A stretch of DNA of 64,000 nucleotides, taken from Paenibacillus_I sp035510375 (GTDB lineage Bacteria; Bacillota; Bacilli; Paenibacillales; Paenibacillaceae). The position numbers were made by a program, and so were the translations under genes. How positions within the stretch are numbered: position 1 is the stretch's first letter; each line of letters opens with the position of its first letter. The notes under the pieces are model-generated. The model was not told where the DNA came from. It did no database searches and worked only from the letters and a program-made list of their open reading frames with translations. The stretch lies in assembly GCF_035510375.1 (NCBI RefSeq), contig NZ_DATKHG010000027.1; one strand, 5' to 3'. This document shows positions 16,575-24,359 of the stretch, piece after piece.

Positions 16575-18716
16575 TCAGGGCTGCCGGGGGATGAAGCGCT
16601 CCCCCAAATAAGCTTCGAGCCGTCTTAACAACCGGGTGCGGCGCGATCGTCCGGATCGTTCGGCGGCGGCGATGAATTCCTGTATGTCGCCGATGATGGC
16701 CAGCTCTTTTTTGGCGCGGGTCACGGCCGTATACAACGAATTCCGGTACCACATCGAATGGCGGTGGGAAAGCTCGTGCCGGATATCCAGAATAGGAATA
16801 ACGACGCCTTCGTATTGGCTGCCTTGGGTTTTGGCGGTTGTAATCGCGTACGCCAGCTCGATGAAATCACTCAATTCGTCCGGGGAATAAAACGCCTCGA
16901 GTCCGCTCTCGAACGCGATTTGCACACCCTTCTGCCGATGCACCGCCTCGATCCGCCCCATGTCCCCGTTATCCGCAATGCCGGTGTTGACGATTTGCAT
17001 GACAGGGTCTCCGATATCGAACGTCGCGGTACCGCACGATCCGCGGGAAGGATTGACCTGCCGCTTCATCCACGCATTCAGCTTCTCCACGCCGACTGCG
17101 GATTCCTCCCTATACATCGTAACGATCGGACAGTCGCCGTCGCGGTCCGCATAGGCTTTCCGCAGCAGCGGCAAGGCCTGTTCGGCACTTGTGCAAGGAA
17201 TGAACGCGATGCCTTTGCCCTGCAGCAGCGATTCGTCCGCTTCTCCCGACAAGACGGCGTCCGCCAGCGCCAGGATGGCGGAGTCGTTGCGGTAATTGCG
17301 GCTCAGCCGGACGGCGGGAAAGCCGAAACGGAGCATATCCGCGAACGGGTTGCCGGGCCCGATCGGTTCCAACTGATTCGGATCGCCCACAAAGATCAGC
17401 CTTGTTCCGTCGCGCACCGCCCAAAGCAAATCACGCCATAAATATTCGTTCACCATGCTTGCCTCGTCCACGATAAGCACATCGGTCTGCAGCGGCTTGC
17501 GCTTGTAGTGATAGAGGATCCGGCTGTTTTTGCCGATGCCCCTGCCGAGCAGGGCATGGATGGTTTGAGCCGGAAAACCCGTCACCTGGCTGATTCTGCG
17601 TGCCGCTTTGCCGGTCGGGGCGGCGAGTTTGAAGCGGATATCCGGCCGTACGGCTTGCAGCATGGCGATCAGAAAGGAAATCCAGGCCGTTTTGCCCGTG
17701 CCCGCTTTCCCGGCCACAAGCAGCACCGGATGCCGCCAGAAGGCGATCAGGCCGCTGCGCTGCTCCTCGTTCAGCTCCGGCAATACGCCTTGCTTCGTCA
17801 GTCGTTGCAGAATGGCAGCCGTGGCCTCCGCCGTGAGGCCGGCAGGATCTCGTTCCTCGGTGAGGTCAACCAGACGCCGGGCGATCTGAATTTCCGAAAA
17901 AAACAGGTTTCGGTCAAACACCAATCCATCGTGCGTGCGTACGATCCGGTCGGATTCCGACGCCATAAAGCGTTCGATTTGCCGCCGGATGGCGGGCAAC
18001 GGAATTTGCCCCCCCAATAACCGGTAGGCGCGGTTTTCCAGCTCGCCTATCCGCAAATAACTATCCCCGCCATTCAAATATTGAGTGTATACATATTGAA
18101 TGGCGCCCTCGATCCGTTCCGCCGAAGAGGACGACAGGCCCAGAGTTCTGCCCAGCACCTCGCAAACCCGGAACGGGATGGAAGGGATCTCCGCGAGCCG
18201 GTAAGGGTTGCGCTTCAGGTGCTCCAAACTGCGTACGGACCAGAACGCCAGGATATCCCGGATCTGCCTCTGGGATAGCATAAACGGCGACAAGCGGCAT
18301 TCCAGATTGGGCAGAATATAGTGCCTTTTTACGTACTGCGCCACATGCCGGACGGACGTTCCGGACTTCGCCCTGTCGTCCCAAAGCTCCCGAACGGTAT
18401 GGATACGGCTTATGCCGGCTTCCCCGAGACCTTCGTCAATCGACCGGATCAGCCGGGGACAAGCTTCAATCAGTTCATCCGGCAGAAAGGAACCGAGCGG
18501 GCATGACAGTTCCCACTCCGAGACGACGAACATGCCGCCCGGCCCGAATTGTCCGGAGATTCGAACCGGCGAAGGCAGCGGCTGTGGAACCGACGGGGAT
18601 CGGAAAGGAAACGACTTGCCGTTCGACTGCTCGAAATGCCCGTAGACGGCATCGTTTTTTGCAAACCGGTTTTTCACGCGTCCATTGAATCGGAGCATAC
18701 GTTTATCCACCGCCAT
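16575..18716 (-). CDS. recD: RecD-like SF1B helicase of a type IV-D CRISPR-Cas system
   Basis: A 713-residue RecD2-type 5'-3' DNA helicase. After an N-terminal domain with helix-hairpin-like repeats come Walker A AGKAGTGKT (about 335), QTIHALLGRG, Walker B LIVDEASMV (about 415), GDPNQLEPIG, a YRNDSAI motif and the C-terminal TAVTRAKKEL (about 664). Its ATG follows the csf3 TGA with no gap, so it belongs to the csf operon. In type IV-A the accessory helicase is DinG. A RecD-like helicase in that place defines type IV-D. It probably unwinds DNA targeted by the Csf complex, as inferred from DinG in IV-A. Confidence 0.9.
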   Translation of the reverse strand: MAVDKRMLRFNGRVKNRFAKNDAVYGHFEQSNGKSFPFRSPSVPQPLPSPVRISGQFGPGGMFVVSEWELSCPLGSFLPDELIEACPRLIRSIDEGLGEAGISRIHTVRELWDDRAKSGTSVRHVAQYVKRHYILPNLECRLSPFMLSQRQIRDILAFWSVRSLEHLKRNPYRLAEIPSIPFRVCEVLGRTLGLSSSSAERIEGAIQYVYTQYLNGGDSYLRIGELENRAYRLLGGQIPLPAIRRQIERFMASESDRIVRTHDGLVFDRNLFFSEIQIARRLVDLTEERDPAGLTAEATAAILQRLTKQGVLPELNEEQRSGLIAFWRHPVLLVAGKAGTGKTAWISFLIAMLQAVRPDIRFKLAAPTGKAARRISQVTGFPAQTIHALLGRGIGKNSRILYHYKRKPLQTDVLIVDEASMVNEYLWRDLLWAVRDGTRLIFVGDPNQLEPIGPGNPFADMLRFGFPAVRLSRNYRNDSAILALADAVLSGEADESLLQGKGIAFIPCTSAEQALPLLRKAYADRDGDCPIVTMYREESAVGVEKLNAWMKRQVNPSRGSCGTATFDIGDPVMQIVNTGIADNGDMGRIEAVHRQKGVQIAFESGLEAFYSPDELSDFIELAYAITTAKTQGSQYEGVVIPILDIRHELSHRHSMWYRNSLYTAVTRAKKELAIIGDIQEFIAAAERSGRSRRTRLLRRLEAYLGERFIPRQP

Positions 18717-19391
18717 TCAAGGAAAATGGGTGCCTCCTTGTTCGCCGATGCGCAGCCATTCGTACGGTCGGGGCAAATAACAAAGCCGGACGTCTTGCGT
18801 TGTATAGCCGGGCAGCGCGAGGGGAAAAGGCGCGTAATACCATTCGGCCGTTTTGTCGGGTCGGTACTCAATCGGAATCGCCCTTCCGGGGCGGCCTTCA
18901 TGCTCCCAGTAGCCGGCTTCCGCCGTTTCCCCTACCGTATATTTGCACACCCGGCCGTAGCCTTGAGAGCGCCTGGCGCCGACAGCATACACGAAAGGCA
19001 GAAGCTCTCCGACGGCGGCCTTGTTCCCGCGGGCATGGAAGGTGACGGCAATCGGGGGAGCGAGCGTATACACCGTGCGGTACACGGGCTTGAAGAAACC
19101 GCCGGACAGATCGACGGTGTCCGGCATATCTTTTTCCGGGCGTTTCGTGATGAATTGGACGTGCCTTCCGGCCGCTTCGATCAATCCCAAGCCGGCTAAA
19201 TACAGCTGCGGGTAATCGGGATGGCGCGCGAGCGGCAACTCAACGTGGGGGAGTCCGAACGGATCCCGATCCAAAGGGGCAAGATCCTTTACCGCCCGGG
19301 CTTTCATCAGAAGCGCCTCGAACGGGATCGGATGATCCGGTACGACCATTTCCGTACAGAGCTCGAACCGGATGAGAAGGTCGGCAAACAT
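18717..19391 (-). CDS. csf3: Type IV Cas5-like protein Csf3
   Basis: A 224-residue RAMP protein of the Cas5/Csf3 type, expected to cap the 5' handle end of the crRNA. It begins FADLLIRFELCTEM, a first RAMP strand, and contains the block FVYAVGARRSQGYGRV with the glycine-rich turn typical of the fold. The start at 19391 is favoured by GAGGG upstream and a 17-nt gap from cas6; an upstream in-frame start would give an extra Cys-rich tail inside cas6 (19454). It is directly followed by recD. Confidence 0.85.
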   Translation of the reverse strand: MFADLLIRFELCTEMVVPDHPIPFEALLMKARAVKDLAPLDRDPFGLPHVELPLARHPDYPQLYLAGLGLIEAAGRHVQFITKRPEKDMPDTVDLSGGFFKPVYRTVYTLAPPIAVTFHARGNKAAVGELLPFVYAVGARRSQGYGRVCKYTVGETAEAGYWEHEGRPGRAIPIEYRPDKTAEWYYAPFPLALPGYTTQDVRLCYLPRPYEWLRIGEQGGTHFP

Positions 19392-19408
19392 GGCGGCGCA
19401 TCCCTCGC

Positions 19409-20176
19409 CTATCCGATCGCAACCGCATTCACACGACCCATGCCGTACGCGCATTTCCAGCCGGTTCCCGCATAGGGGGACAGGGACAGGAGGGCGTTCA
19501 GCAACTCGCGCGATGACGGATCGGCATGCGTGTTTTCGACCGTTACCAGGCCCGAGAAAGTCGTCAAATCAAGGTCGGGACGCACCTTGTAAATCGACGT
19601 GCCGATTTGGTGCGAGCTGACGATCAGCCCGGATGCCAGCGCGGTGACGCATTCCTTCATTCCGAGCGGCGGCTCTGCTGACGGACGAATGAAGGCGGCC
19701 CATTTGGCATGCAGGCTTCTTACAAGGTGATAGGGGAGCGGAAATAAGATCGACATATCGTTGTGCTTGAAGGCGGTGAACGCGAAAGTCAACCGCCATT
19801 TTTTTGCGCCGCCTGATCGATGAAGGTCGTGGAACCCCACAATGCCCGCTTTGGGATGGTCTTCGGGATGCAGGCATATCTTCTCGACCTTGTAATGAAA
19901 AGCTCCCAACCGGATATGCTTTTCCCGACGCAGACGGGAATAGAAGGGCATCAGCAGCCGAATGTCAAGAAACACGATACGAACATGCAGCCGGCCGCCG
20001 GCATGCGGCTCGATTTCCCGGATGGCGAACGGTGCGGTATTCGAGCTGTGGTAACGGGCGCCGTCCGGCGTATCCCGCAAGCTCTCATAAATCATGGCAT
20101 GGATGTAATTCGGGTAGACACGGTCTGCGGACGACGGATCTCTTCGCGCAAGCATCAGCACCACGCAGGCAATCAT
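19409..20176 (-). CDS. cas6: Cas6-type crRNA endonuclease of the type IV system
   Basis: A 255-residue Cas6-family (Csf5-like) protein. Visible family marks are the N-terminal strand followed by a helix with a candidate catalytic histidine (YPNYIHAMIYESL, His26), YHSSNTAPFAIREI corresponding to the KPFTVS-like block, and the C-terminal G-rich loop SPYAGTGWKCAYGMGRV. It would cut pre-crRNA within repeats. The gap upstream (148 bp) holds a candidate internal promoter (TTGAAT-17-TATGGG on the minus strand, 20240-20268) and an inverted repeat. Its presence implies that a CRISPR array is served somewhere in the genome. Confidence 0.83.
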   Translation of the reverse strand: MIACVVLMLARRDPSSADRVYPNYIHAMIYESLRDTPDGARYHSSNTAPFAIREIEPHAGGRLHVRIVFLDIRLLMPFYSRLRREKHIRLGAFHYKVEKICLHPEDHPKAGIVGFHDLHRSGGAKKWRLTFAFTAFKHNDMSILFPLPYHLVRSLHAKWAAFIRPSAEPPLGMKECVTALASGLIVSSHQIGTSIYKVRPDLDLTTFSGLVTVENTHADPSSRELLNALLSLSPYAGTGWKCAYGMGRVNAVAIG

Positions 20177-20304
20177 ATCCCCTCACTTCCTTCATGCACG
20201 ATAGTCCTATCTCTGAACTAAATATGCTTGGGAAGTCTCCCCATAATCGTTTTTTTTCAATTATTCAAATGGTGTACTTCCGCGAGAGGTCGGGTACATA
20301 AATA

Positions 20305-20331
20305 CTATTAGGAGGTATTATTGCCTAATAG
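20305..20331 (-). promoter_or_regulatory. Perfect 8-bp inverted repeat between the PAS-HTH gene and cas6
   Basis: CTATTAGG (20305-20312) and CCTAATAG (20324-20331) around an 11-nt AT-rich loop, overlapping the stop codon of the PAS-HTH gene. There is no T-run after it on either strand, so it is not a convincing terminator. Part of it (20307-20325) resembles the motif upstream of csf1 at 22769-22786. It is a candidate operator for the regulator encoded alongside. Confidence 0.45.
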
Positions 20332-21191
20332 CGTAAGGTCGGCCATAAATGTCTGATCGTCACGCCCAGCGCTTGCGCGACTAAACGGGCGGTTTCGATT
20401 TGCGGTTTCGCGACCTTGCCGGTTTTCAGGTTGGAGATCGTCGCCTGCGAAACGCCCGTCAACCGGGCCAGCTCCGCAGTGTTGACGTTACGCTGGGACA
20501 TGACGACCCTTAAATTTTTGCCGGGATCGGAATTGGAGTAAACAAACAGCAGCGTATACTTGTTTACGTTAAGCCCGTTCACGACAGGAATGCTTGCAAG
20601 CTCGACGCCAATCCGTAAACCGTGCATTTGTTTGAATTGCAGGACGGCTTTCTTCGGCTCATCGCTTTGCAGCAGATCGTTCAACCGGCTGCGGACTTGA
20701 TCCCGGTCATGCGGATCAACGTTTCGAATGAGATTTTTCTCCAGAACGGCGGGCCAATCATCGTTCACCCAGTCTGCGATTAACGGGGAAGTATACAAAA
20801 TCCGCCCTTGTCCGTTCACAATGAAAAGATAATCGGGGCTTTGGGAAGAAATCGTCGCCGCGCTTGCTCCGTATGGCGCCGAGTGCTCGAGGTTCTTGTA
20901 AGGGGTGATATCGAGGCACACGCCGTAAACCCAGTACGGATAAACGGGCACGGCCCGATTCTCCAGCCAGCGCGTTGCGCCTTTGGTGATGATGCGGAAT
21001 TCCTCGACGGAAACCTGTCCTGCCAGCACCTCCCGCAGCTGGCGGTCGAAGGCGTGCCGGTCATCGGGATGAATGACGTATTCTTCCCGCGACATGAACT
21101 TGGAACTTTTCAGCAGCAGTGAAGGATCGAATTCACGGAGATTTAACGACCAAGGATAAATGAACGGTTCGAGTTCCCGCCTTTCAACCAT
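20325..21191 (-). CDS. Double-PAS / HTH_XRE regulator inside the type IV CRISPR operon
   Basis: A 288-residue soluble protein with a clear three-part design. A first PAS region (about 30-110) has YVIHPDDRHAFDRQL and VYGVCLDITPYKNL; a second PAS (about 112-222) has YLFIVNGQGRILYTS and VDPHDRDQVRSRL; a C-terminal XRE-type helix-turn-helix (about 230-285) has NTAELARLTGVSQATISNLKTG. It has no membrane segment or enzymatic domain, so it looks like a one-component sensor-repressor. ATG is 5 nt after GGGGGAT and 30 nt from csf2, in the same orientation. No PAS/HTH protein is among the known core genes of type IV systems. Ligand or signal is unknown. Confidence 0.85.
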   Translation of the reverse strand: MVERRELEPFIYPWSLNLREFDPSLLLKSSKFMSREEYVIHPDDRHAFDRQLREVLAGQVSVEEFRIITKGATRWLENRAVPVYPYWVYGVCLDITPYKNLEHSAPYGASAATISSQSPDYLFIVNGQGRILYTSPLIADWVNDDWPAVLEKNLIRNVDPHDRDQVRSRLNDLLQSDEPKKAVLQFKQMHGLRIGVELASIPVVNGLNVNKYTLLFVYSNSDPGKNLRVVMSQRNVNTAELARLTGVSQATISNLKTGKVAKPQIETARLVAQALGVTIRHLWPTLRY

Positions 21192-21221
21192 TTGTTATCC
21201 CCCATTCGCAAACCGTATTTT

Positions 21222-22076
21222 CTAAAAATCCCATGTGCGCCGCAAAAAATCGACAATCGCCGGCTTGTTGTCTTTTACATAGGCCATATAAGGAACGGCG
21301 TTTCGGCTTGCGGCATTATACTCGAAACGCACCGCGCCGTGGCCCTGTCTGATTTTCCCTCCCAGACGGCCGTGGGCGGTCAGCAGCTCCAGCAGGTGAA
21401 AGAAAAGCGCGGTTTCGATTTCGTCGGTTCCAATGAGCGTAAAGCCGTGAAGGAACACGGTTCCCGGGACGACATACTCCATCCGGTAGATCATTTGGTG
21501 TGATTTGCGGGGAGCTTCGTTCCCATGCTCGTCCGTCCTGGTGTAGAAAAGCCAGCCGGTAATTTCATAAGATTGGATGCCTGGCCTGGGCTTTTTATGA
21601 AGTTCGGCGATCTCGTCCACACAGGGGACGAGGAAATCGGCGATCAATTTCGACTGCAGCATTTGCTGGCGGTACGAACAGCCGAGCAGGGAAAGGAGCG
21701 GTATCCGCCGTTGCAGTTCGGATATAGAAGGGACGGTCGGGGAAATTTCACGATCCGCCGTCTGCCGTCTGCCCTTTCTGCCCTCCTCCAGCGACCCTCC
21801 GGCAAAGAGCAGATGCTTCAGCTTGGGCGGAATGCCGTCTCCGTCAAGGCCGACCATTTCCAGAAAGGCCGCCGCCCCGAGCCGCCTCATAATTCCCCGT
21901 ATGCTGTTGCCGCTGATGACGGGCACGAGTACGGGACCTTCGGAAGTAAATACTTTCATTTTGCGATGGAACAATTGATTGCCTTGCGCAATGAGCCCGT
22001 CATCGGGCGAGTCCGCGACATGAGTCAGTGGCTGGAGAACCGTTACCGTTCCCTCGATTTGTAAAAAGACCGGCAT
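21222..22076 (-). CDS. csf2: Type IV Cas7-like backbone protein Csf2
   Basis: A 284-residue RAMP protein matching Csf2, the Cas7-like subunit that polymerises along crRNA. It shows EGTVTVLQPLTHV at the N-terminus, the conserved VPVISGNSIRGIMRR near residues 50-64, and a glycine-rich turn GRLGGKIRQGHG. A strong AGGGAGGTGA site precedes it and the csf1 stop is 12 nt upstream. Together with csf1, csf3 and cas6 it forms the effector complex. Confidence 0.87.
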   Translation of the reverse strand: MPVFLQIEGTVTVLQPLTHVADSPDDGLIAQGNQLFHRKMKVFTSEGPVLVPVISGNSIRGIMRRLGAAAFLEMVGLDGDGIPPKLKHLLFAGGSLEEGRKGRRQTADREISPTVPSISELQRRIPLLSLLGCSYRQQMLQSKLIADFLVPCVDEIAELHKKPRPGIQSYEITGWLFYTRTDEHGNEAPRKSHQMIYRMEYVVPGTVFLHGFTLIGTDEIETALFFHLLELLTAHGRLGGKIRQGHGAVRFEYNAASRNAVPYMAYVKDNKPAIVDFLRRTWDF

Positions 22077-22088
22077 CTTTCACCTCCC

Positions 22089-22745
22089 TCATGCGAATTC
22101 CAGAATCAATGAAAGAAGCGGCGAAGGCCGGATCGCGGCCAACATGGACTCCATCCGGTCGATGCCGGCAATCTTCTCGCGCAGCGAAGGCTCCAGGCGG
22201 CCGCGCAGGATATCCGGCGCGGAGGCCCCGGCCCTCCGGACGGCGGCCGCAGCCTCGAGCAGCGCAATCGCTTGGCTGCGCTCCAGTTGTACGGTATATT
22301 CGCCGTACTGGACCGAAAATACATCCGCAACGTAATTCAGCGGCGTTTTCAGCGCCATATGCTTCCTGAAGTCGGGCGTGACGGCTATGGCAAAAGGACG
22401 AGCCGGCGGCTCCAGGAAGACGGCGTTCATGAGCGCCTGTTTCTCACCGGGCTCTTTGCGGCGAAAAAAGCGAACCCCTTCCGGATCGGCGACCCAATCC
22501 TTCCTGCGAAAGTCTTCCGTCCGCAAAACGTAAGCGCAGGGCACGCATATGACGCCGCTGTTGCGGTCCTTATGCCAGTGCCAATGATTATACCTGTCCA
22601 TCCGAAGCTCCGAAATCGCCGTCACGCGGCCGTAAGTCATTCCGCAGCAAGCGCATCTAAGCGGACTTTCCATGGTGCTGCCCCGCCAACAGGCACCCGG
22701 TTGACGCTCGAAGATGAAATGGGTGACCGGCATGGCCATAATCAT
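22089..22745 (-). CDS. csf1: Type IV Cas8-like protein Csf1 (zinc-finger)
   Basis: A 218-residue protein with the Csf1 zinc-finger: CACCG (Cys31, Cys34) paired with CVPC (Cys67, Cys70). Csf1 is the putative large-subunit equivalent of type IV complexes. The C-terminal two thirds are helical. ATG at 22745 is taken as start (AGGA 6 nt upstream); a later ATG at 22673, just before the zinc-finger, also has a G-rich site and is possible. First gene of the csf operon. Confidence 0.85.
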   Translation of the reverse strand: MIMAMPVTHFIFERQPGACWRGSTMESPLRCACCGMTYGRVTAISELRMDRYNHWHWHKDRNSGVICVPCAYVLRTEDFRRKDWVADPEGVRFFRRKEPGEKQALMNAVFLEPPARPFAIAVTPDFRKHMALKTPLNYVADVFSVQYGEYTVQLERSQAIALLEAAAAVRRAGASAPDILRGRLEPSLREKIAGIDRMESMLAAIRPSPLLSLILEFA

Positions 22746-23065
22746 CACCAATCCTGCGAATAGGTACCATTAGTAAATATATTGCCATGCGGCATGTAAA
22801 TGACTAAAATTGACTACTTGGGACTCATTGTTTCATCGATGTCATCCGGATCGGCATCATCAGAGAGCTCGAGCAAGGCTCGGCACCGGGAGCGGCGGCT
22901 ACGCATAAAGGAAGGATGAAGTGAAACGGCAGCGGAAAAGCAAAGAGCACTGGACCGGGTCCGGTGCTCTTTCGTCTAAAAGCGGCTGTCGAGCATCGCA
23001 ACGCAGCCTCCTTTGCCGTATGATACAATTATACCAACAACGCTATTTCACCGGAGGATTTTCCC
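22746..23065. promoter_or_regulatory. 320-bp divergent region between csf1 and nhaP
   Basis: On the csf1 side, 22769-22786 (ATTAGTAAATATATTGCC) matches the motif near cas6 at 15 of 19 aligned positions and overlaps a TATATT that could be a -10 for csf1. TGCC-GCAT-GGCA follows it. In the middle stands a strong hairpin: AAAGAGCAC (22942-22950), an inner GGACC/GGTCC stem, and GTGCTCTTT (22964-22972), which can serve as a terminator or insulator between the two units. TACAAT at 23025-23030 may be the nhaP -10. No CRISPR repeats were found here. Confidence 0.5.
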
Positions 23066-24301
23066 ATGTACGGATTTAACGAGACCTTCATGCAGCTGCT
23101 GAGTCTGCTCGCGGTTTCCATGTTCGTCATCGCGATTGCGAAGAAGGTCAGGCAGCCGTACTCGATCGCGCTGGTCATTGTGGGCCTCCTGCTCGGCATC
23201 AGCCAAATTCCGTTCCTCGAAGCGGCGGAAACGTTCATTACCCAATCCAATGTGTTTCAGGCGATCGTCATTTCTTTGTTTCTGCCGATCTTATTGGGCG
23301 ACGCGACGCTGAAGCTGCCGTTCTCCTCCCTGATGGAGCAGAAGAAGCCCGTTCTGGCGCTGGCGTTCGGGGGCACGCTGTTGTCGTTTGTAATTATCGC
23401 TTTGGCCGGATACTACCTGATGGGACTGCCTTTGATCGTCGCGTTCACGTTTGCGGCTTTGATGAGCGCCACGGATCCGATCAGCGTCATCTCCATTTTC
23501 AAATCGCTCGGCGTGCCCAAATCCATTGTGACGATTATTGAGGGAGAATCGCTGTTCAATGACGGAATCGCGGTCGTTCTGTTCCAGATCTCCTCCGTCT
23601 ATTTGCTGTCGTATTTGGAGATGGGATGGATGGGATTGGGAAGCGGCATGCTGCTCTTTCTGAAATTCAGTCTCGGCGGGATTGCGGTCGGCGGCCTTAT
23701 GGGATACCTGTTCTCCCAGGCGATCCGCCTTTATGACGACTATCCGCTGGAGATCGGCTTTTCCATGCTGCTGTTTTTCGGCAGTTATTTTATCGCGGAG
23801 CATTTTGCTGTGTCCGGTGTCATCGCGGTAGTCGTCGGCGGGCTGGTTTTCGGCAGCTACGGGGCTCGGATCGGCATGTCGGAAACGACGAAAATAAACA
23901 TCAACTCGTTCTGGGAAGTGATCGCGTTAATCGCGAATTCGCTCATTTTCCTGATGATCGGGCTTGAAATCAAGTACATCGACTTCGCCGACAAATGGCC
24001 CCTGATCGGCGCCGCCGTCGTCATCGTACTGTTAGGCAGAACGGTTGCGCTGTATGCGAGCGTGGCTTTCATCAGGCATTTTCCTGGTTCCTGGAAAATG
24101 ATACTGAACTGGGGCGGCCTCAAGGGAAGCCTGTCCATCGCGCTGGCGCTCAGCCTGCCGCCATCGTTCGAGGGCAGGGCGGATGTGCTGGTTTTAACGT
24201 TCAGCGTCGTGGTGTTCTCCCTGCTCGTGCAGGGCTTGTCGATGAAGCCGCTCGTGCTGAAGCTGGGCTTAAGCGGCGAGAAAGCGAAACGAACCTCGTA
24301 A
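23066..24301 (+). CDS. Cation:proton antiporter, NhaP/CPA1 type
   Basis: A 411-residue Na+(K+)/H+ antiporter with about twelve membrane helices. The ion-binding signatures ATDPISVISIFKSLG and GESLFNDGIAVVLF are typical of NhaP/NhaG. It exchanges cytoplasmic sodium or potassium for protons at the cell membrane. It starts behind GGAGGA. The following gene is a membrane exporter but the pair need not be functionally linked. Confidence 0.88.
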   Translation: MYGFNETFMQLLSLLAVSMFVIAIAKKVRQPYSIALVIVGLLLGISQIPFLEAAETFITQSNVFQAIVISLFLPILLGDATLKLPFSSLMEQKKPVLALAFGGTLLSFVIIALAGYYLMGLPLIVAFTFAALMSATDPISVISIFKSLGVPKSIVTIIEGESLFNDGIAVVLFQISSVYLLSYLEMGWMGLGSGMLLFLKFSLGGIAVGGLMGYLFSQAIRLYDDYPLEIGFSMLLFFGSYFIAEHFAVSGVIAVVVGGLVFGSYGARIGMSETTKININSFWEVIALIANSLIFLMIGLEIKYIDFADKWPLIGAAVVIVLLGRTVALYASVAFIRHFPGSWKMILNWGGLKGSLSIALALSLPPSFEGRADVLVLTFSVVVFSLLVQGLSMKPLVLKLGLSGEKAKRTS

Positions 24302-24359
24302 CTGCTGTAACGATGCGTACGGCACATTTGCGGCATTTTCGACGAAGGCGGCGATTATC

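Noticed and set aside
16562..16596. Possible second CRISPR repeat 66 bp after the 30-mer
   Set aside because: Agreement is good only in the ATCCCTT and CAGGG cores and poor (about 7 of 15) afterwards, needs gaps, and overlaps the last codons and stop of recD.
20305..20331. Terminator for the PAS-HTH gene
   Set aside because: The inverted repeat has no T-run on the minus strand and an 11-nt loop; an operator is more plausible.
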